64,000 bases of DNA from an uncultured Phascolarctobacterium sp. (GTDB lineage Bacteria; Bacillota; Negativicutes; Acidaminococcales; Acidaminococcaceae): positions 17,369 to 81,368 of the forward strand of contig NZ_CAADXO010000029.1 of the NCBI RefSeq assembly GCF_900753045.1, written 5' to 3'. Shown here piece by piece: positions 8,601 through 16,591 of this stretch; within the stretch, counting starts at the first letter, position 1; each line of letters opens with the position of its first letter. The notes below the pieces were generated by a model that was not told the origin of the DNA, ran no database searches, and was given only the letters and a program-made list of their open reading frames with translations. A program made the translations under genes and the position numbers.

Positions 8601-8817
8601 ATTCAACGCTGATAGGTTCAACATATACACGGTCAGCCACATGCACATCAGTCATAATGGTTGCAGGGTTACTGTTAATCAGTACAACCTCCAGGCCTTC
8701 TTCCTTCAGAGCACGGCAAGCCTGAGTACCTGCATAGTCAAACTCTGCTGCCTGACCGATGATAATAGGGCCGGAGCCGATAACGAGAACCTTTTTAATA
8801 TCTTTAAGTTTCGGCAT
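5608..8817 (-). CDS. carB: Carbamoyl-phosphate synthase, large subunit
   Basis: CarB makes carbamoyl phosphate from bicarbonate, ATP and the ammonia delivered by CarA. The 1069 residues match the normal length of about 1070. Two homologous halves are visible, each opening with a G-S-G-P-I-x-I-G-Q motif (near residues 14 and 555) and each containing an ATP-grasp domain with V-N-P-R-x-S-R. The C-terminal MGS-like regulatory domain follows from about residue 930. It starts two bases after the carA stop, so the subunits should be made together. Confidence 0.97.
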   Translation of the reverse strand: MPKLKDIKKVLVIGSGPIIIGQAAEFDYAGTQACRALKEEGLEVVLINSNPATIMTDVHVADRVYVEPISVEFIEKIIKRERPDSLLATLGGQVGLNMAMKLEEQGILDKYNVRLLGTQISAIKRGEDREMFKETMEKIHQPIPESTIVETIEAACDFGKEIGYPLIVRPAYTLGGTGGGIAENEEELIDIVQKGLGYSPIGQCLIERSIAGWKEIEYEVIRDAADNCITVCSMENLDPVGVHTGDSIVVAPAQTLSDKEVQLLRQASIDIVRELGVVGGCNVQLALNPYSENYYVIEVNPRVSRSSALASKATGYPIAKVTSKIAVGYNLDEIENAVTKKTKACFEPTIDYIVLKFPRWPFDKFVTADRTLGTQMKATGEVMAIERSFEASMLKAVRCLEIGLNHLEMPELKALSDEEIHDRIKRIDDERCFVVAEAIRRGITLEEIHDITKIDLWFLSKIQNIIKMEKALETHELTPSLLRKAKRMGFADAVIGKRVGKTEFEIRDMRKANGILPTYKMVDTCAAEFEAATPYYYSCYETEDEVEVSDNKRVVVLGSGPIRIGQGVEFDYCSVHCVWALKEMGYETIIINNNPETVSTDFDISDKLYFEPLTVEDVLNVIDKEKPEGVIVQFGGQTAINLAGPLSRAGVKILGSSVDSIDRAEDRERFDELLTSCDIPRPQGHTVFDTEGALVAAHNVGYPTMVRPSYVLGGRAMEIVYNDDELRNYMTYAVKASHEHPVLVDHYLQGTEVEVDAICDGKEVLIPGIMEHVERAGVHSGDSIAVYPPRSLSESVIRTIIEYTNKMALGLEVKGMINIQYIVRDEHVYVIEVNPRSSRTVPFLSKITGISMVDVATRCAMGMSLKEQGLQAGLRFFPDYYAVKAPVFSFNKMSNVDITLGPEMKSTGEVMACDYQYSRALYKACIASGINVPHEGAILITVADMDKPEAVAIARGFEELGYTVIATDGTAEYLQQYGVTVEVATKVSEGHPNLIDDIKSGRIGMVINTTNHGRDAERDGFKIRRSTVEHAIACLTSMDTARELLNVMSAMRRRSVVRVTALQDLTWED

Positions 8818-8819
8818 AA

Positions 8820-9899
8820 TTAACGACCCTCCATCATATCAACAAAATGTTTAAACAAATAATCATGATCACCGGGGCCGGGGCAGGCTTCCGGATGATA
8901 TTGAACGGTAAAGGTAGGATGCTTGGTGTATTCCAGGCCTTCGATAGTGCCGTCGTTCATGGAAATATGGCTGATGTTAATGCCCTTGCCTTCCAGAGAT
9001 TTTTCATCTACAGCATAGCCGTGGTTTTGTGCGCTGATGTAGATGCGGCCGGTTGCCAGGTATTTTACCGGTTGGTTGATACCGCGATGGCCGAATTTCA
9101 TTTTATAGGTATCAGCGCCGTTAGCCAAAGCCATGAGCTGATGACCGAGGCAGATACCGAAAATCGGTTTCTTGCCGATTAATTTCTTAATGTTTTCAAT
9201 AACCTCAGGCAAATCCTTCGGGTCGCCGGGGCCATTGGACAGGAAAATACCGTCCGGGTCGCAAGCCAGTACTTCTTCTGCGGTAGCGGAAGCAGGGAAT
9301 ACTGTCAGGCGGCAGCCAAAAGCTTCAAGGGATTTCAGGATATTGCGTTTAATACCGAAGTCCATAACAGCTACATGCAGCTTGCCCTCGCCCATGGTGT
9401 AAACCTCGGAAGTGGTAACCTGCTCAACCTGGTTGCGTACTGCCGGTAAATCCAGCAGCTTCTGTACTTCATCATCAGGCATTTCTGCCGGAACGATTAC
9501 GCCCTGCAGTACGCCGTGATTACGGATTTTACGGGTAATAGCACGTGTATCTACACCTGCTAAGGTCGGGATATCCTGTTCAGTCAGGAAGTCTTCCAGA
9601 CTCTGCTCATTGCGCCAGTTGCTGGGGCAATCGCACAGCTCGCCGATTACGAAGCCCTGGAAGAAGCATTGCTTGCCTTGGTTAAACAGCGGGTTACAGC
9701 CATAGTTGCCTACCAGCGGATAGGTCATTACTACAATCTGGCCACAGAAGGACGGGTCAGTCAAGGTCTCCTGGTAACCGCTCATGCCGGTGGTGAATAC
9801 AACCTCACCTACAGCATTGCGTTTGCCGCCATACAGAGTACCTTCAAAAACGCTGCCGTCTTTTAAAACTAATTTTCCTTTTCTTACTTTTTCGTGCAT
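8820..9899 (-). CDS. carA: Carbamoyl-phosphate synthase, small (glutaminase) subunit
   Basis: CarA hydrolyses glutamine and channels ammonia to CarB. The 359-residue protein has the CarA-specific N-terminal domain (G-x-M-S-G-Y-Q-E-T-L-T-D-P-S near 38-50) and a class I amidotransferase domain with nucleophile Cys250 in G-I-C-L-G-H-Q and the His/Glu pair in Q-Y-H-P-E-A near residue 335. It overlaps the end of pyrC by 16 bp. Confidence 0.97.
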   Translation of the reverse strand: MHEKVRKGKLVLKDGSVFEGTLYGGKRNAVGEVVFTTGMSGYQETLTDPSFCGQIVVMTYPLVGNYGCNPLFNQGKQCFFQGFVIGELCDCPSNWRNEQSLEDFLTEQDIPTLAGVDTRAITRKIRNHGVLQGVIVPAEMPDDEVQKLLDLPAVRNQVEQVTTSEVYTMGEGKLHVAVMDFGIKRNILKSLEAFGCRLTVFPASATAEEVLACDPDGIFLSNGPGDPKDLPEVIENIKKLIGKKPIFGICLGHQLMALANGADTYKMKFGHRGINQPVKYLATGRIYISAQNHGYAVDEKSLEGKGINISHISMNDGTIEGLEYTKHPTFTVQYHPEACPGPGDHDYLFKHFVDMMEGR

Positions 9900-11179
9900 A
9901 CTACACCATTCCTCATTACAAAATTACCGTGCAGCATAGTGGCAACAGCCTTGCCGGTGCAAGCCTTGCCTTCGTACGGGGTGAATTTGCCGCGGGTATA
10001 GAATTTGGAGCTGTCAACAGTCCATTTTTTATTCAGGTCCATAATAGTGATATCAGCAACGCTGCCTTCTTTCAGGGTACCGCCGGCCAGCTTGAACAGC
10101 TTAGCAGGCTCGCAGCTCATTTTGCTGATAATAGTATTCAAATCAAATACATGGGTGTGATATAAGTCAGTCAGCATTACTGCCAGAGAGGTTTCCAGAC
10201 CGCAGAAGCCGTTCGGAGCATAACGGAATTCAACATCCTTTTCTTCCGGTGCGTGCGGGGAGTGGTCGGTAACGATAGCGTCAACAGTGCCGTCCAGAAC
10301 AGCCTCACGCATAGCCTGTACGTGGTCTGCACTGCGCAGCGGCGGGTTAACGCGGGTTGCGGAATTGTAATTTGCGCAAGCCTCATCAGTCAGAGTCAGA
10401 TGATGTACGGTTACTTCGCTGGTAACATTTACGCCGCGTTTTTTAGCCTGACGGATGATGTCGATTGCACCCTTGGAGGCAACGTGGCAGATATGTACAT
10501 GTGCGCCGGTGTATTCAGCGATGATGCAGTCACGTGCAACAGCGATATCCTCGCTGATTGCCGGTACGCCCGGTACGCCGATACGTGCGGAAACAACGCC
10601 TTCATGCATGTAGCCTTCGGAATCCAGCTCAGGATCAATTGCATGGCACAGCAAAGGTTTGTCAAAAGCAGTTACATATTTAGCAGCCAGCACCATCAGA
10701 CGGGAGCTCTTTACATAGTGGCCGTCATCGGAGAAGCCCATAGCGCCTTTTTCTGCCATGTCGCCCATTTCTGCCAGCTCTTCGCCCTTTTCGCCCTTGC
10801 TGATTGCGCCGATAACTTCAACGTTAGCGTAGCTTTCTTCACGAGCGCGTTCTTTAATACCGCTTACTACGATGGAGGTATCGATAACAGGCTTGGTATT
10901 CGGCATGCAGGCAACAGTGGTTACACCGCCGGCAGCAGCAGCCTTGGTACCGCTGATAATATCTTCTTTAGCTTCCAGGCCGGGCTCACGCATATGAGTG
11001 TGTACGTCAATCAGGCCGGGAGTTACTACGAGGCCGGTTGCATCAAAAACCTCGTCAGCAGCTTCGGCAATGTCCTTGCCCAAAGCTTTAATTTTGCCAT
11101 CCTCAACGAGGATATCCATTACAGCATCTAATTGTTGGCTGGGGTCTACTACCCTGCCGTTTTTAATCAACGTTTTCAA
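9884..11179 (-). CDS. pyrC: Dihydroorotase
   Basis: This zinc amidohydrolase cyclises carbamoyl aspartate to dihydroorotate. The 431-residue protein is the long Firmicute-type (class I) form. It shows the metal-binding D-V-H-T-H (His60, His62) followed by M-R-E-P-G, and the late D-H-S-P-H motif near residue 305 with the catalytic aspartate. It overlaps pyrB by 17 bp and carA by 16 bp. Confidence 0.96.
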   Translation of the reverse strand: MKTLIKNGRVVDPSQQLDAVMDILVEDGKIKALGKDIAEAADEVFDATGLVVTPGLIDVHTHMREPGLEAKEDIISGTKAAAAGGVTTVACMPNTKPVIDTSIVVSGIKERAREESYANVEVIGAISKGEKGEELAEMGDMAEKGAMGFSDDGHYVKSSRLMVLAAKYVTAFDKPLLCHAIDPELDSEGYMHEGVVSARIGVPGVPAISEDIAVARDCIIAEYTGAHVHICHVASKGAIDIIRQAKKRGVNVTSEVTVHHLTLTDEACANYNSATRVNPPLRSADHVQAMREAVLDGTVDAIVTDHSPHAPEEKDVEFRYAPNGFCGLETSLAVMLTDLYHTHVFDLNTIISKMSCEPAKLFKLAGGTLKEGSVADITIMDLNKKWTVDSSKFYTRGKFTPYEGKACTGKAVATMLHGNFVMRNGVVCTKK

Positions 11180-12119
11180 TGTGTTTACCTCCTGTCAAAG
11201 TCAAGAATAAGAGTGCCATACGTACAGCTACGCCGTTTTGTACCTCAGTACGGATTGCGGCGTTATCGCAGTAACCAACCTCCCAGGAGATTTCCAGGCC
11301 ACGGTTCATCGGGCCGGGATGCAGCACGGTTACGTCAGGCTTAGCCAGCTTCAGGCGGTTTTCGTTAATACCGAAGATACGTGCATATTCACGCGGAGAC
11401 GGGAACAGGCCTTTTTGCTGACGTTCCAGCTGAATACGCAGGATATCGATTACGTCAGCACCTTCGATTGCTTCTTCAACACGTTTGTGTACGGTAACGC
11501 CCAGAGAAGCGATGTCATGCGGCAGCAGAGTCATAGGACCTGCAACGTGTACCTCAGCGCCCATTTTGGTCCAGGCAGCAATATTGGTGCGGGCAACACG
11601 GCTGTAAAGAATATCGCCGATGATTGCCATTTTCAAGCCCTTCAGGTTTTTGCCCTGCTCACGGATAGTAAACATATCCAGGAAGCCTTGAGAAGGATGT
11701 GCGTGTGCGCCATCGCCGGCGTTGATGATTACAGGGTCAGCAACCTTAGCAGCATATGCTGCTGCGCCTTCAATGGGGTGACGCATAACAATCGCATCGC
11801 AAGCCATGGATTGTACAGTCAGGATGGTGTCGCGCAGGCATTCACCTTTGACAACACTGGAGGAGGATGTAGTGATGTTTACTACATCTGCACCCAAATA
11901 TTTGCCTGCCAGCTCGAAGGATGTACGGGTACGTGTACTGGGCTCATAGAACAGATTGATGATAGATTTACCGCGCAGTGAGGGCACCTTTTTGATATCC
12001 CTCTTCATAATCTTCTTCATTTCCTCAGCTGTTTTCAAAACCAGCTCGATTTCCTCAACGCTGAGGCTTTCCAGATCCAGTATATCTCTGCCACCCAGAG
12101 ATACATTTGATTTAGCCAT
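11163..12119 (-). CDS. pyrB: Aspartate carbamoyltransferase, catalytic chain
   Basis: PyrB condenses carbamoyl phosphate and aspartate, the first committed pyrimidine step. The ATG at 12119 is chosen because AGGAGGT precedes it; the frame is open for 23 more codons, but those lie in the attenuator leader. The 318-residue protein has the carbamoyl-phosphate motif S-T-R-T-R-T-S-F-E near residue 58, R-H-P near 109 and H-P-G-P-M-N-R-G near 270. No pyrI regulatory chain is present, as in Firmicutes, which control the operon through PyrR. It is the first gene of the operon. Confidence 0.96.
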   Translation of the reverse strand: MAKSNVSLGGRDILDLESLSVEEIELVLKTAEEMKKIMKRDIKKVPSLRGKSIINLFYEPSTRTRTSFELAGKYLGADVVNITTSSSSVVKGECLRDTILTVQSMACDAIVMRHPIEGAAAYAAKVADPVIINAGDGAHAHPSQGFLDMFTIREQGKNLKGLKMAIIGDILYSRVARTNIAAWTKMGAEVHVAGPMTLLPHDIASLGVTVHKRVEEAIEGADVIDILRIQLERQQKGLFPSPREYARIFGINENRLKLAKPDVTVLHPGPMNRGLEISWEVGYCDNAAIRTEVQNGVAVRMALLFLTLTGGKHIENVD

Positions 12120-12160
12120 TAGCTTTACCTCCTGTTTTTTATAATAAAATTGCATAATAA

Positions 12161-12197
12161 AAGGCCTTCTCGTCCCATGATGGTGCAAAAAGGCCTT
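12161..12197 (-). terminator. Attenuator terminator in the pyr leader
   Basis: On the minus strand AAGGCC and GGCCTT form a stem with a loop of about 20 nt, followed by TTTTATTAT. It lies between the promoter and the pyrB ribosome binding site, so it would stop transcription before the operon unless an alternative pairing upstream prevents it. Confidence 0.8.
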
Positions 12198-12216
12198 AGG
12201 TTTTATAATAACTTAT

Positions 12217-12248
12217 ACCTTGCAGTCTCACAGGACCAATTTAAAGGT
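12217..12248 (-). promoter_or_regulatory. PyrR-binding RNA hairpin in the pyr leader
   Basis: The RNA read from 12248 to 12217 forms a lower stem ACCUU/AAGGU, an internal bulge and an upper stem GUC/GAC closing a CUGUGA loop. The G-U-C-C-U-G-U-G-A-G-A-C core matches the known PyrR anti-antiterminator consensus UCCNGNGAGRCU. UMP-loaded PyrR would stabilise this hairpin and let the terminator at 12161-12197 form. A competing antiterminator could pair AGGUAUAA (from 12219) with the UUAU...ACCU segment near 12198-12210. No pyrR gene is in this window. Confidence 0.82.
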
Positions 12249-12265
12249 GCAAATTGATTGTATAT

Positions 12266-12294
12266 ATTTTACACCTTAATGAAGAATACGTCAA
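12266..12294 (-). promoter_or_regulatory. Promoter of the pyr operon
   Basis: TTGACG (12294-12289) and TAAAAT (12271-12266) are separated by 17 bp. This places transcription start near 12259 and gives a leader of about 140 nt that holds the PyrR hairpin and the attenuator. Confidence 0.7.
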
Positions 12295-12312
12295 ATATTT
12301 CGAGGTAAAATC

Positions 12313-12342
12313 TTGGCAGGATTTTTTTACTTATAGTATAAT
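12313..12342 (+). promoter_or_regulatory. Promoter of the acyltransferase gene
   Basis: TTGGCA (12313-12318) and TATAAT (12337-12342) are spaced by 18 bp, about 30 bp before the start codon. It is divergent from the pyr promoter. Confidence 0.6.
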
Positions 12343-12371
12343 AAAGAAGATTAAAAATTAGCGAGGTACTT

Positions 12372-13511
12372 ATGCGAAACACCATTATAGATAATCTGCG
12401 TGGCATCTGCATGCTTGGCGTCATCGGTATTCATATCGGCAGCCTGGCACTTGCCCCCAACAACTTTACTCTTTACTTATTACTGGAGATTTTAAGCCGT
12501 TACAGTGTCCCCTCCTTTTTCTTTATCTCCGGCTACGGCCTGGCCTGTACGGATAAAGGCCTATTAAGCGGCAGCCGGCTGAACTATATCGACTTTATGA
12601 AGAAGCGTCTGCGGGGAGCAGGCCTGCCCTACCTCAGCTGGTCGCTTTTTTACATGCTTTACTTCTGGCTAATTCTGCCACCTGGCTTCGTCAGCTGGAA
12701 TCCGCTGCATGTGGCCTATGTATTATTCTTCGGCCTGGGCTGCTACCATTTGTATTTTATGGTCATCCTGCTGTGGTTTTATGCAAGTTATCCGCTCTGG
12801 CGCCAACTTCTGCGTATAATTATACACCAAAGTATACCGTTTATGCTAGTTCTTTTATTCATTTTCCAGCTTACTTTCAACTGGTGGACAACGCATCCCG
12901 GCTTGAATACAGCTGGTTGGAGCGTCCTGGCTAAAAATTTCTTTGATTATCGCCTCAACTATCTTCCCTTGCATTATTTGCTTATTTTTATGAGTGGCGG
13001 CTTGGCAGCCTGCTATTGGAAAAAATTCATCACCCTCCTGCGCAGATACAGCGCCATGGTATGCATGATTTTTGCTGCAAGCGTTGCCTGGGACGTGCAA
13101 AGCTGCTACGAAGCAGTTACGGTTAAAGGCTACACGCTGATTGATCTGGCCAACACCTATCACCAGCTCAGCCCGCAAGGACTCTGTTACACCGTAGGCT
13201 CGCTGCTCTTCTTCTGCCTGGCACTGGATTGGCTGGAGCGCAAGGCGAAAAGCGAAGGTTCCCTCGCCAGCCTTCTCTACAAAGCTATCAGCACCCTTTC
13301 CGCCTACTCCATGCTCATCTACTTTGTACATCCGCTGCTCTTGGACTGGCTCAGCAGCGCCTACAACCATTTCGGCATCATCATGACCGTCAAAAAGGTA
13401 ACACTGTCCTACGTGCTGCTGGTGCTCGGCTCACTAGCCCTCAGCATCCTGCTGACGAAAGCATTTGAAAAATGCAGTATGGCAAAGCTGCTGTTTACAG
13501 GCAAACGGTGA
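12372..13511 (+). CDS. Acyltransferase 3 family membrane protein
   Basis: The 379-residue protein is an integral membrane acyltransferase of the Acyl_transf_3 family, which O-acylates surface polysaccharides or other envelope targets. The opening I-D-N-L-R-G-I-C-M-L-G-V-I-G-I-H carries the conserved Arg and the catalytic-type His of the family, followed by about ten hydrophobic segments and the F-F-x-I-S-G-Y motif near residue 52. A GCGAGG site precedes the ATG. It is a single-gene unit facing pgi across a shared terminator; the substrate cannot be read from sequence. Confidence 0.85.
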   Translation: MRNTIIDNLRGICMLGVIGIHIGSLALAPNNFTLYLLLEILSRYSVPSFFFISGYGLACTDKGLLSGSRLNYIDFMKKRLRGAGLPYLSWSLFYMLYFWLILPPGFVSWNPLHVAYVLFFGLGCYHLYFMVILLWFYASYPLWRQLLRIIIHQSIPFMLVLLFIFQLTFNWWTTHPGLNTAGWSVLAKNFFDYRLNYLPLHYLLIFMSGGLAACYWKKFITLLRRYSAMVCMIFAASVAWDVQSCYEAVTVKGYTLIDLANTYHQLSPQGLCYTVGSLLFFCLALDWLERKAKSEGSLASLLYKAISTLSAYSMLIYFVHPLLLDWLSSAYNHFGIIMTVKKVTLSYVLLVLGSLALSILLTKAFEKCSMAKLLFTGKR

Positions 13512-13529
13512 AATTAATACATAGCAAAA

Positions 13530-13562
13530 AGACGTTGCGTGCTTTTCAGGCACACAACGTCT
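13530..13562. terminator. Bidirectional terminator between the acyltransferase gene and pgi
   Basis: AGACGTTG pairs with CAACGTCT, with inner GTG/CAC pairs. T runs on the right (+) and A runs on the left (T on -) let it serve both convergent genes. Confidence 0.8.
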
Positions 13563-13583
13563 ACTTTTTTGCCATCTTAAATT

Positions 13584-15017
13584 TTACAGCTGAGCCTTCA
13601 TTAATTTCTTATAAACCTCAACGCCGGGCTGGTCAAACGCATCCACATCCGCCAGCTCGCCCTCATAGGCAATCGTCAGCATCAAAAAATACATCAGCTG
13701 ACCAAGATAATATTCATTCAGCTTCGGCAGCGTAAAGCGCGCATTGTAACGGTTATCACCCGTCAGCGCCGCTTCATTGGCATTCAGCGCCGCTTTAAGA
13801 GCCTTCGCCATATCCATTCCCTCGTACTTATCAAAGAACGGTACATCAGCAAAAGGATTATGCAAAATTGTCTCTTCCTCAGGGTTAGCAACCTCCAGGA
13901 ACTGCACCACCTTGTTCAGACGGCCGTCCTGATGCTGCTGTGTCTGCGCATGCATATCAGTTGTACCGACAGCAACAATCGGCGTTCTTCCGTAGTAAAC
14001 AGTTTCACCCTCACGGTTGCAGCGCTTACCCAACGATTCCGCAAGCAGCTGCACATACCATTCGCTCAAGGATTTCAGGCGCATGCTGTACGGCATGAAT
14101 ACTTCTATATCACGTCCGCGCTCATAGGCCATGAATTTCAGCAAAGCGTTGAGCAGCGCAGGATTCTCCGCAAGCTCTGCCTGCTTGCAGTAGATATCCA
14201 TATCACGCGCACCGCGCAAAAATTCCTCGATATCACCGCCCAGGGCAGCCATCGTCACAAGGCCCGGGTCCGTCATAATGCTGAAGCGTCCGCCGATGCC
14301 TTCCTTGATATCAAAGCGCTCCCAACCGAATTTTTCCGCCAGCTGCAGCAGCGGCGCAGATTCAATCGGCGCCTGCAAATCGGTAACTACCGTGCAATCA
14401 AGGTCGATATCAGCGTTTTTAGACAAGTTGTCATAAAAATACGTAAAGGCCGAAATAGTTTCCAGCGTGGTGCCGGATTTAGAAATCGGCACCAGCATAA
14501 TTTTGAGCTTTTCGCCCTGCTCGGCACTATTCATAGCCAGGCGGCGCATCTTGAACAGCAGCGAATTGCAGTCCACCGGATCAAGATTATTGCCCGAGAA
14601 ATAAATAAACGGCTGTCCCTGACGCAAGGTTGCGCTGGTATTCCAGTGATAACCTCCAAATGCATCAAATAAAACCTTATTGCCCAAGTAGGAACCGCCT
14701 ACGCCCAAAAAGATTACGACATCCTTACTGCGCAGATGCTTGCTGTAGCGCATCAGCTTGATAATCGACTGCTCCGTATTGGGATTGCCGTCAGCAATAT
14801 ACGGCATACGTGGAAAATAAACATGCTCAGGCGTGCCGTCCTTAGATAAATGCTTCTTGGCAAAGCCGCTACGGCGCAGCTCGCACACAGCCTTATCGGC
14901 TGCCGCTCCCTGCTGCACGAGCGCCTGCTCTACCTCCTGCGGCTGCAATCTGCCTGCTCCCAGCATATTATTGAAATCAAAAACAATTCCGCTGGGCACC
15001 ACAATTCTATAATCCAC
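13584..15017 (-). CDS. pgi: Glucose-6-phosphate isomerase
   Basis: Pgi interconverts glucose 6-phosphate and fructose 6-phosphate. The phosphosugar-binding signatures are clear: G-V-G-G-S-Y-L-G near residue 105 and S-K-S-G-T-T-L-E-T near 180. I place the start at the GTG at 15017 because AGGAG (15030-15026) lies eight bases upstream; a GTG three codons earlier overlaps that site. The gene stands alone, with terminators on both sides of its neighbourhood. Confidence 0.95.
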   Translation of the reverse strand: MDYRIVVPSGIVFDFNNMLGAGRLQPQEVEQALVQQGAAADKAVCELRRSGFAKKHLSKDGTPEHVYFPRMPYIADGNPNTEQSIIKLMRYSKHLRSKDVVIFLGVGGSYLGNKVLFDAFGGYHWNTSATLRQGQPFIYFSGNNLDPVDCNSLLFKMRRLAMNSAEQGEKLKIMLVPISKSGTTLETISAFTYFYDNLSKNADIDLDCTVVTDLQAPIESAPLLQLAEKFGWERFDIKEGIGGRFSIMTDPGLVTMAALGGDIEEFLRGARDMDIYCKQAELAENPALLNALLKFMAYERGRDIEVFMPYSMRLKSLSEWYVQLLAESLGKRCNREGETVYYGRTPIVAVGTTDMHAQTQQHQDGRLNKVVQFLEVANPEEETILHNPFADVPFFDKYEGMDMAKALKAALNANEAALTGDNRYNARFTLPKLNEYYLGQLMYFLMLTIAYEGELADVDAFDQPGVEVYKKLMKAQL

Positions 15018-15134
15018 AATACACACTCCTAAATATCAGTTGCAAAAAATGCACGTATGCTATTGTACCATATCAGTACTGCAAAATCTATTGCCAAAGC
15101 AAATTGCAGTTTACCATATGGTAACAGCAATACT

Positions 15135-15578
15135 TTATTTTACCTCTACCAGCTCAATATGGAAATTCAGTTCCTTGCCAGCCATTTCATGGTTAGCGTC
15201 AAAGGTGATGTTGGTATCATCCTTTTCGGTTACCAGTACAGGTACGGGCTGACCAAATTGATTCTGCAGGTAAACTCTCTGGCCAACGGTCAGGTTTTCG
15301 GAACCCGGCAGCTGGGCAATCGGCATGGTGAAGATAGCCTTCGGGTCAGCTTCGCCATATGCTTCTGCCGGCAGCAGATGGATGTCAACCTCAGCGCCGA
15401 CCTCCAGGTCTGCAACAGCTGCATCAAAGCCTTTAATCATCTGGCCTGCGCCGCAAACAAATTCCAACGGCTCACCACGGTCATAGGAAGAATCAAATTG
15501 CTTGCCGTCATTAAAGGTACCTTTATAGTGTACGCGACAGGTTTTTCCTACATTACGTCCGGTTAATTCATTGCTCAT
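15135..15578 (-). CDS. FKBP-type peptidyl-prolyl isomerase (SlyD-like)
   Basis: The 147-residue protein is a SlyD-type FKBP: an FKBP half (V-H-Y-K-G-T-F-N-D-G-K-Q-F-D-S-S), an inserted flap domain around residues 72-125 and the returning motif D-A-N-H-E-M-A-G-K-x-L-x-F near residue 127. It acts as a cytoplasmic prolyl isomerase and chaperone. The histidine-rich metal-binding tail of E. coli SlyD is missing, so a nickel role is not supported. Confidence 0.92.
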   Translation of the reverse strand: MSNELTGRNVGKTCRVHYKGTFNDGKQFDSSYDRGEPLEFVCGAGQMIKGFDAAVADLEVGAEVDIHLLPAEAYGEADPKAIFTMPIAQLPGSENLTVGQRVYLQNQFGQPVPVLVTEKDDTNITFDANHEMAGKELNFHIELVEVK

Positions 15579-15687
15579 TATTAAATCACCTCATAAAAAT
15601 ATTTGATATATAGCCTGCATAAGCGTATATCAGTCACAGTTATGTATATTATACTATAAATTTCGCCTTATTTCACCTTAAAAAAAC

Positions 15688-15712
15688 GGCAGCCGGTTAA
15701 ATTCCGACTGCC
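15688..15712 (-). terminator. Terminator of the secreted-protein gene at 15749
   Basis: GGCAG-CGG pairs with CCG-CTGCC and is followed by GTTTTTTT on the minus strand. Confidence 0.75.
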
Positions 15713-15748
15713 ATAATTATTTTCGGCTCATCACATCAGCGCTTTTAT

Positions 15749-16534
15749 TCACATTCCTGCGGAAAGATACTGCCTCATCAGGCCCTTAAAGCCCTGCTTT
15801 TTGAAGTCCTTCAACGGCAAGAATTCAATTTCAACACTGTGATTAGTGTATTCAGACCTCATTTCATTGAACTCTTCCACAGTCATATCTGTTTCCTGCG
15901 CAGCATCTGCCTCACTTCTGCAGCTCATGTTGCGGTAAACGCCAAGGCCGTCATCCTTTGGCCAGGTAAAATAAAGCTCATAGCATCCGAGATTGCCGTC
16001 AGGCTGCAAATGCTCCACAGCAAGCACTTGATGCGAAATGCCGCTGCCGCCTCGTGTCACCAGATTGTCATTCGCCATAAGCTGCAGGCTGCTGCGGCTC
16101 CAGCCCTCCGCAACGTATTTCACTCTGCTATCCGCAAAGGTGTAAATAGCATAAATCTCCTTACCGTAATGCCCCGCGCCGCGTTTTTGGCTAATCCAAC
16201 CGATAAGCAGCTCCGGAACACCGTCGCCGCTGATATCCTGCAGCGTGTAGCCAAGCTGCTGCAGGGCCGCCTCACGCTTGGCGAAATCCCGCACCTCACA
16301 GATGCCTGTTCTGCCCTGCTCAGGCAGATTATCACTATTACCATTGGCGATAAATTCATAAACGCCGTCCACAACCATCGCATATTTCTGCTCATATACC
16401 GGTACAGCTTGGGCAGCGGCCTCCGCCTTAGGCAAATCCATCTGCGGTAATACGACATTTTTCTCTGTGCCGTGACCGGCAAACGCCACCAGAAGCATTG
16501 CCAGCCACATGCTCTTAAACAGCTTCCGCTTCAT
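15749..16534 (-). CDS. Secreted protein of unknown function
   Basis: I do not recognise a named family. The ATG at 16534 has AGGAGGT seven bases upstream; an earlier in-frame ATG at 16567 is poorly placed. The protein (261 residues) opens with M-K-R-K-L-F-K-S-M and a hydrophobic signal segment, so it is probably exported. The segment D-I-S-G-D-G-V-P-E-L-L-I-G near residue 92 resembles the Asp/Gly-rich calcium-binding turn seen in many exported Firmicute proteins. Together with the next gene upstream (17398-16592) it may form a two-gene unit of envelope proteins; the gap between them is 57 bp. Confidence 0.7.
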   Translation of the reverse strand: MKRKLFKSMWLAMLLVAFAGHGTEKNVVLPQMDLPKAEAAAQAVPVYEQKYAMVVDGVYEFIANGNSDNLPEQGRTGICEVRDFAKREAALQQLGYTLQDISGDGVPELLIGWISQKRGAGHYGKEIYAIYTFADSRVKYVAEGWSRSSLQLMANDNLVTRGGSGISHQVLAVEHLQPDGNLGCYELYFTWPKDDGLGVYRNMSCRSEADAAQETDMTVEEFNEMRSEYTNHSVEIEFLPLKDFKKQGFKGLMRQYLSAGM

Positions 16535-16591
16535 TACGCCACCTCCTGTCAAAAGATGTTTCAGCAAAAATTTCTTTGTCCTTTACTTTGC

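Noticed and set aside
6580..8823. Very long plus-strand open frame (747 codons) opposite carB
   Set aside because: It is exactly antisense to carB, a strongly conserved gene, and its translation has no recognisable motif. Long shadow frames are common opposite such codon usage.
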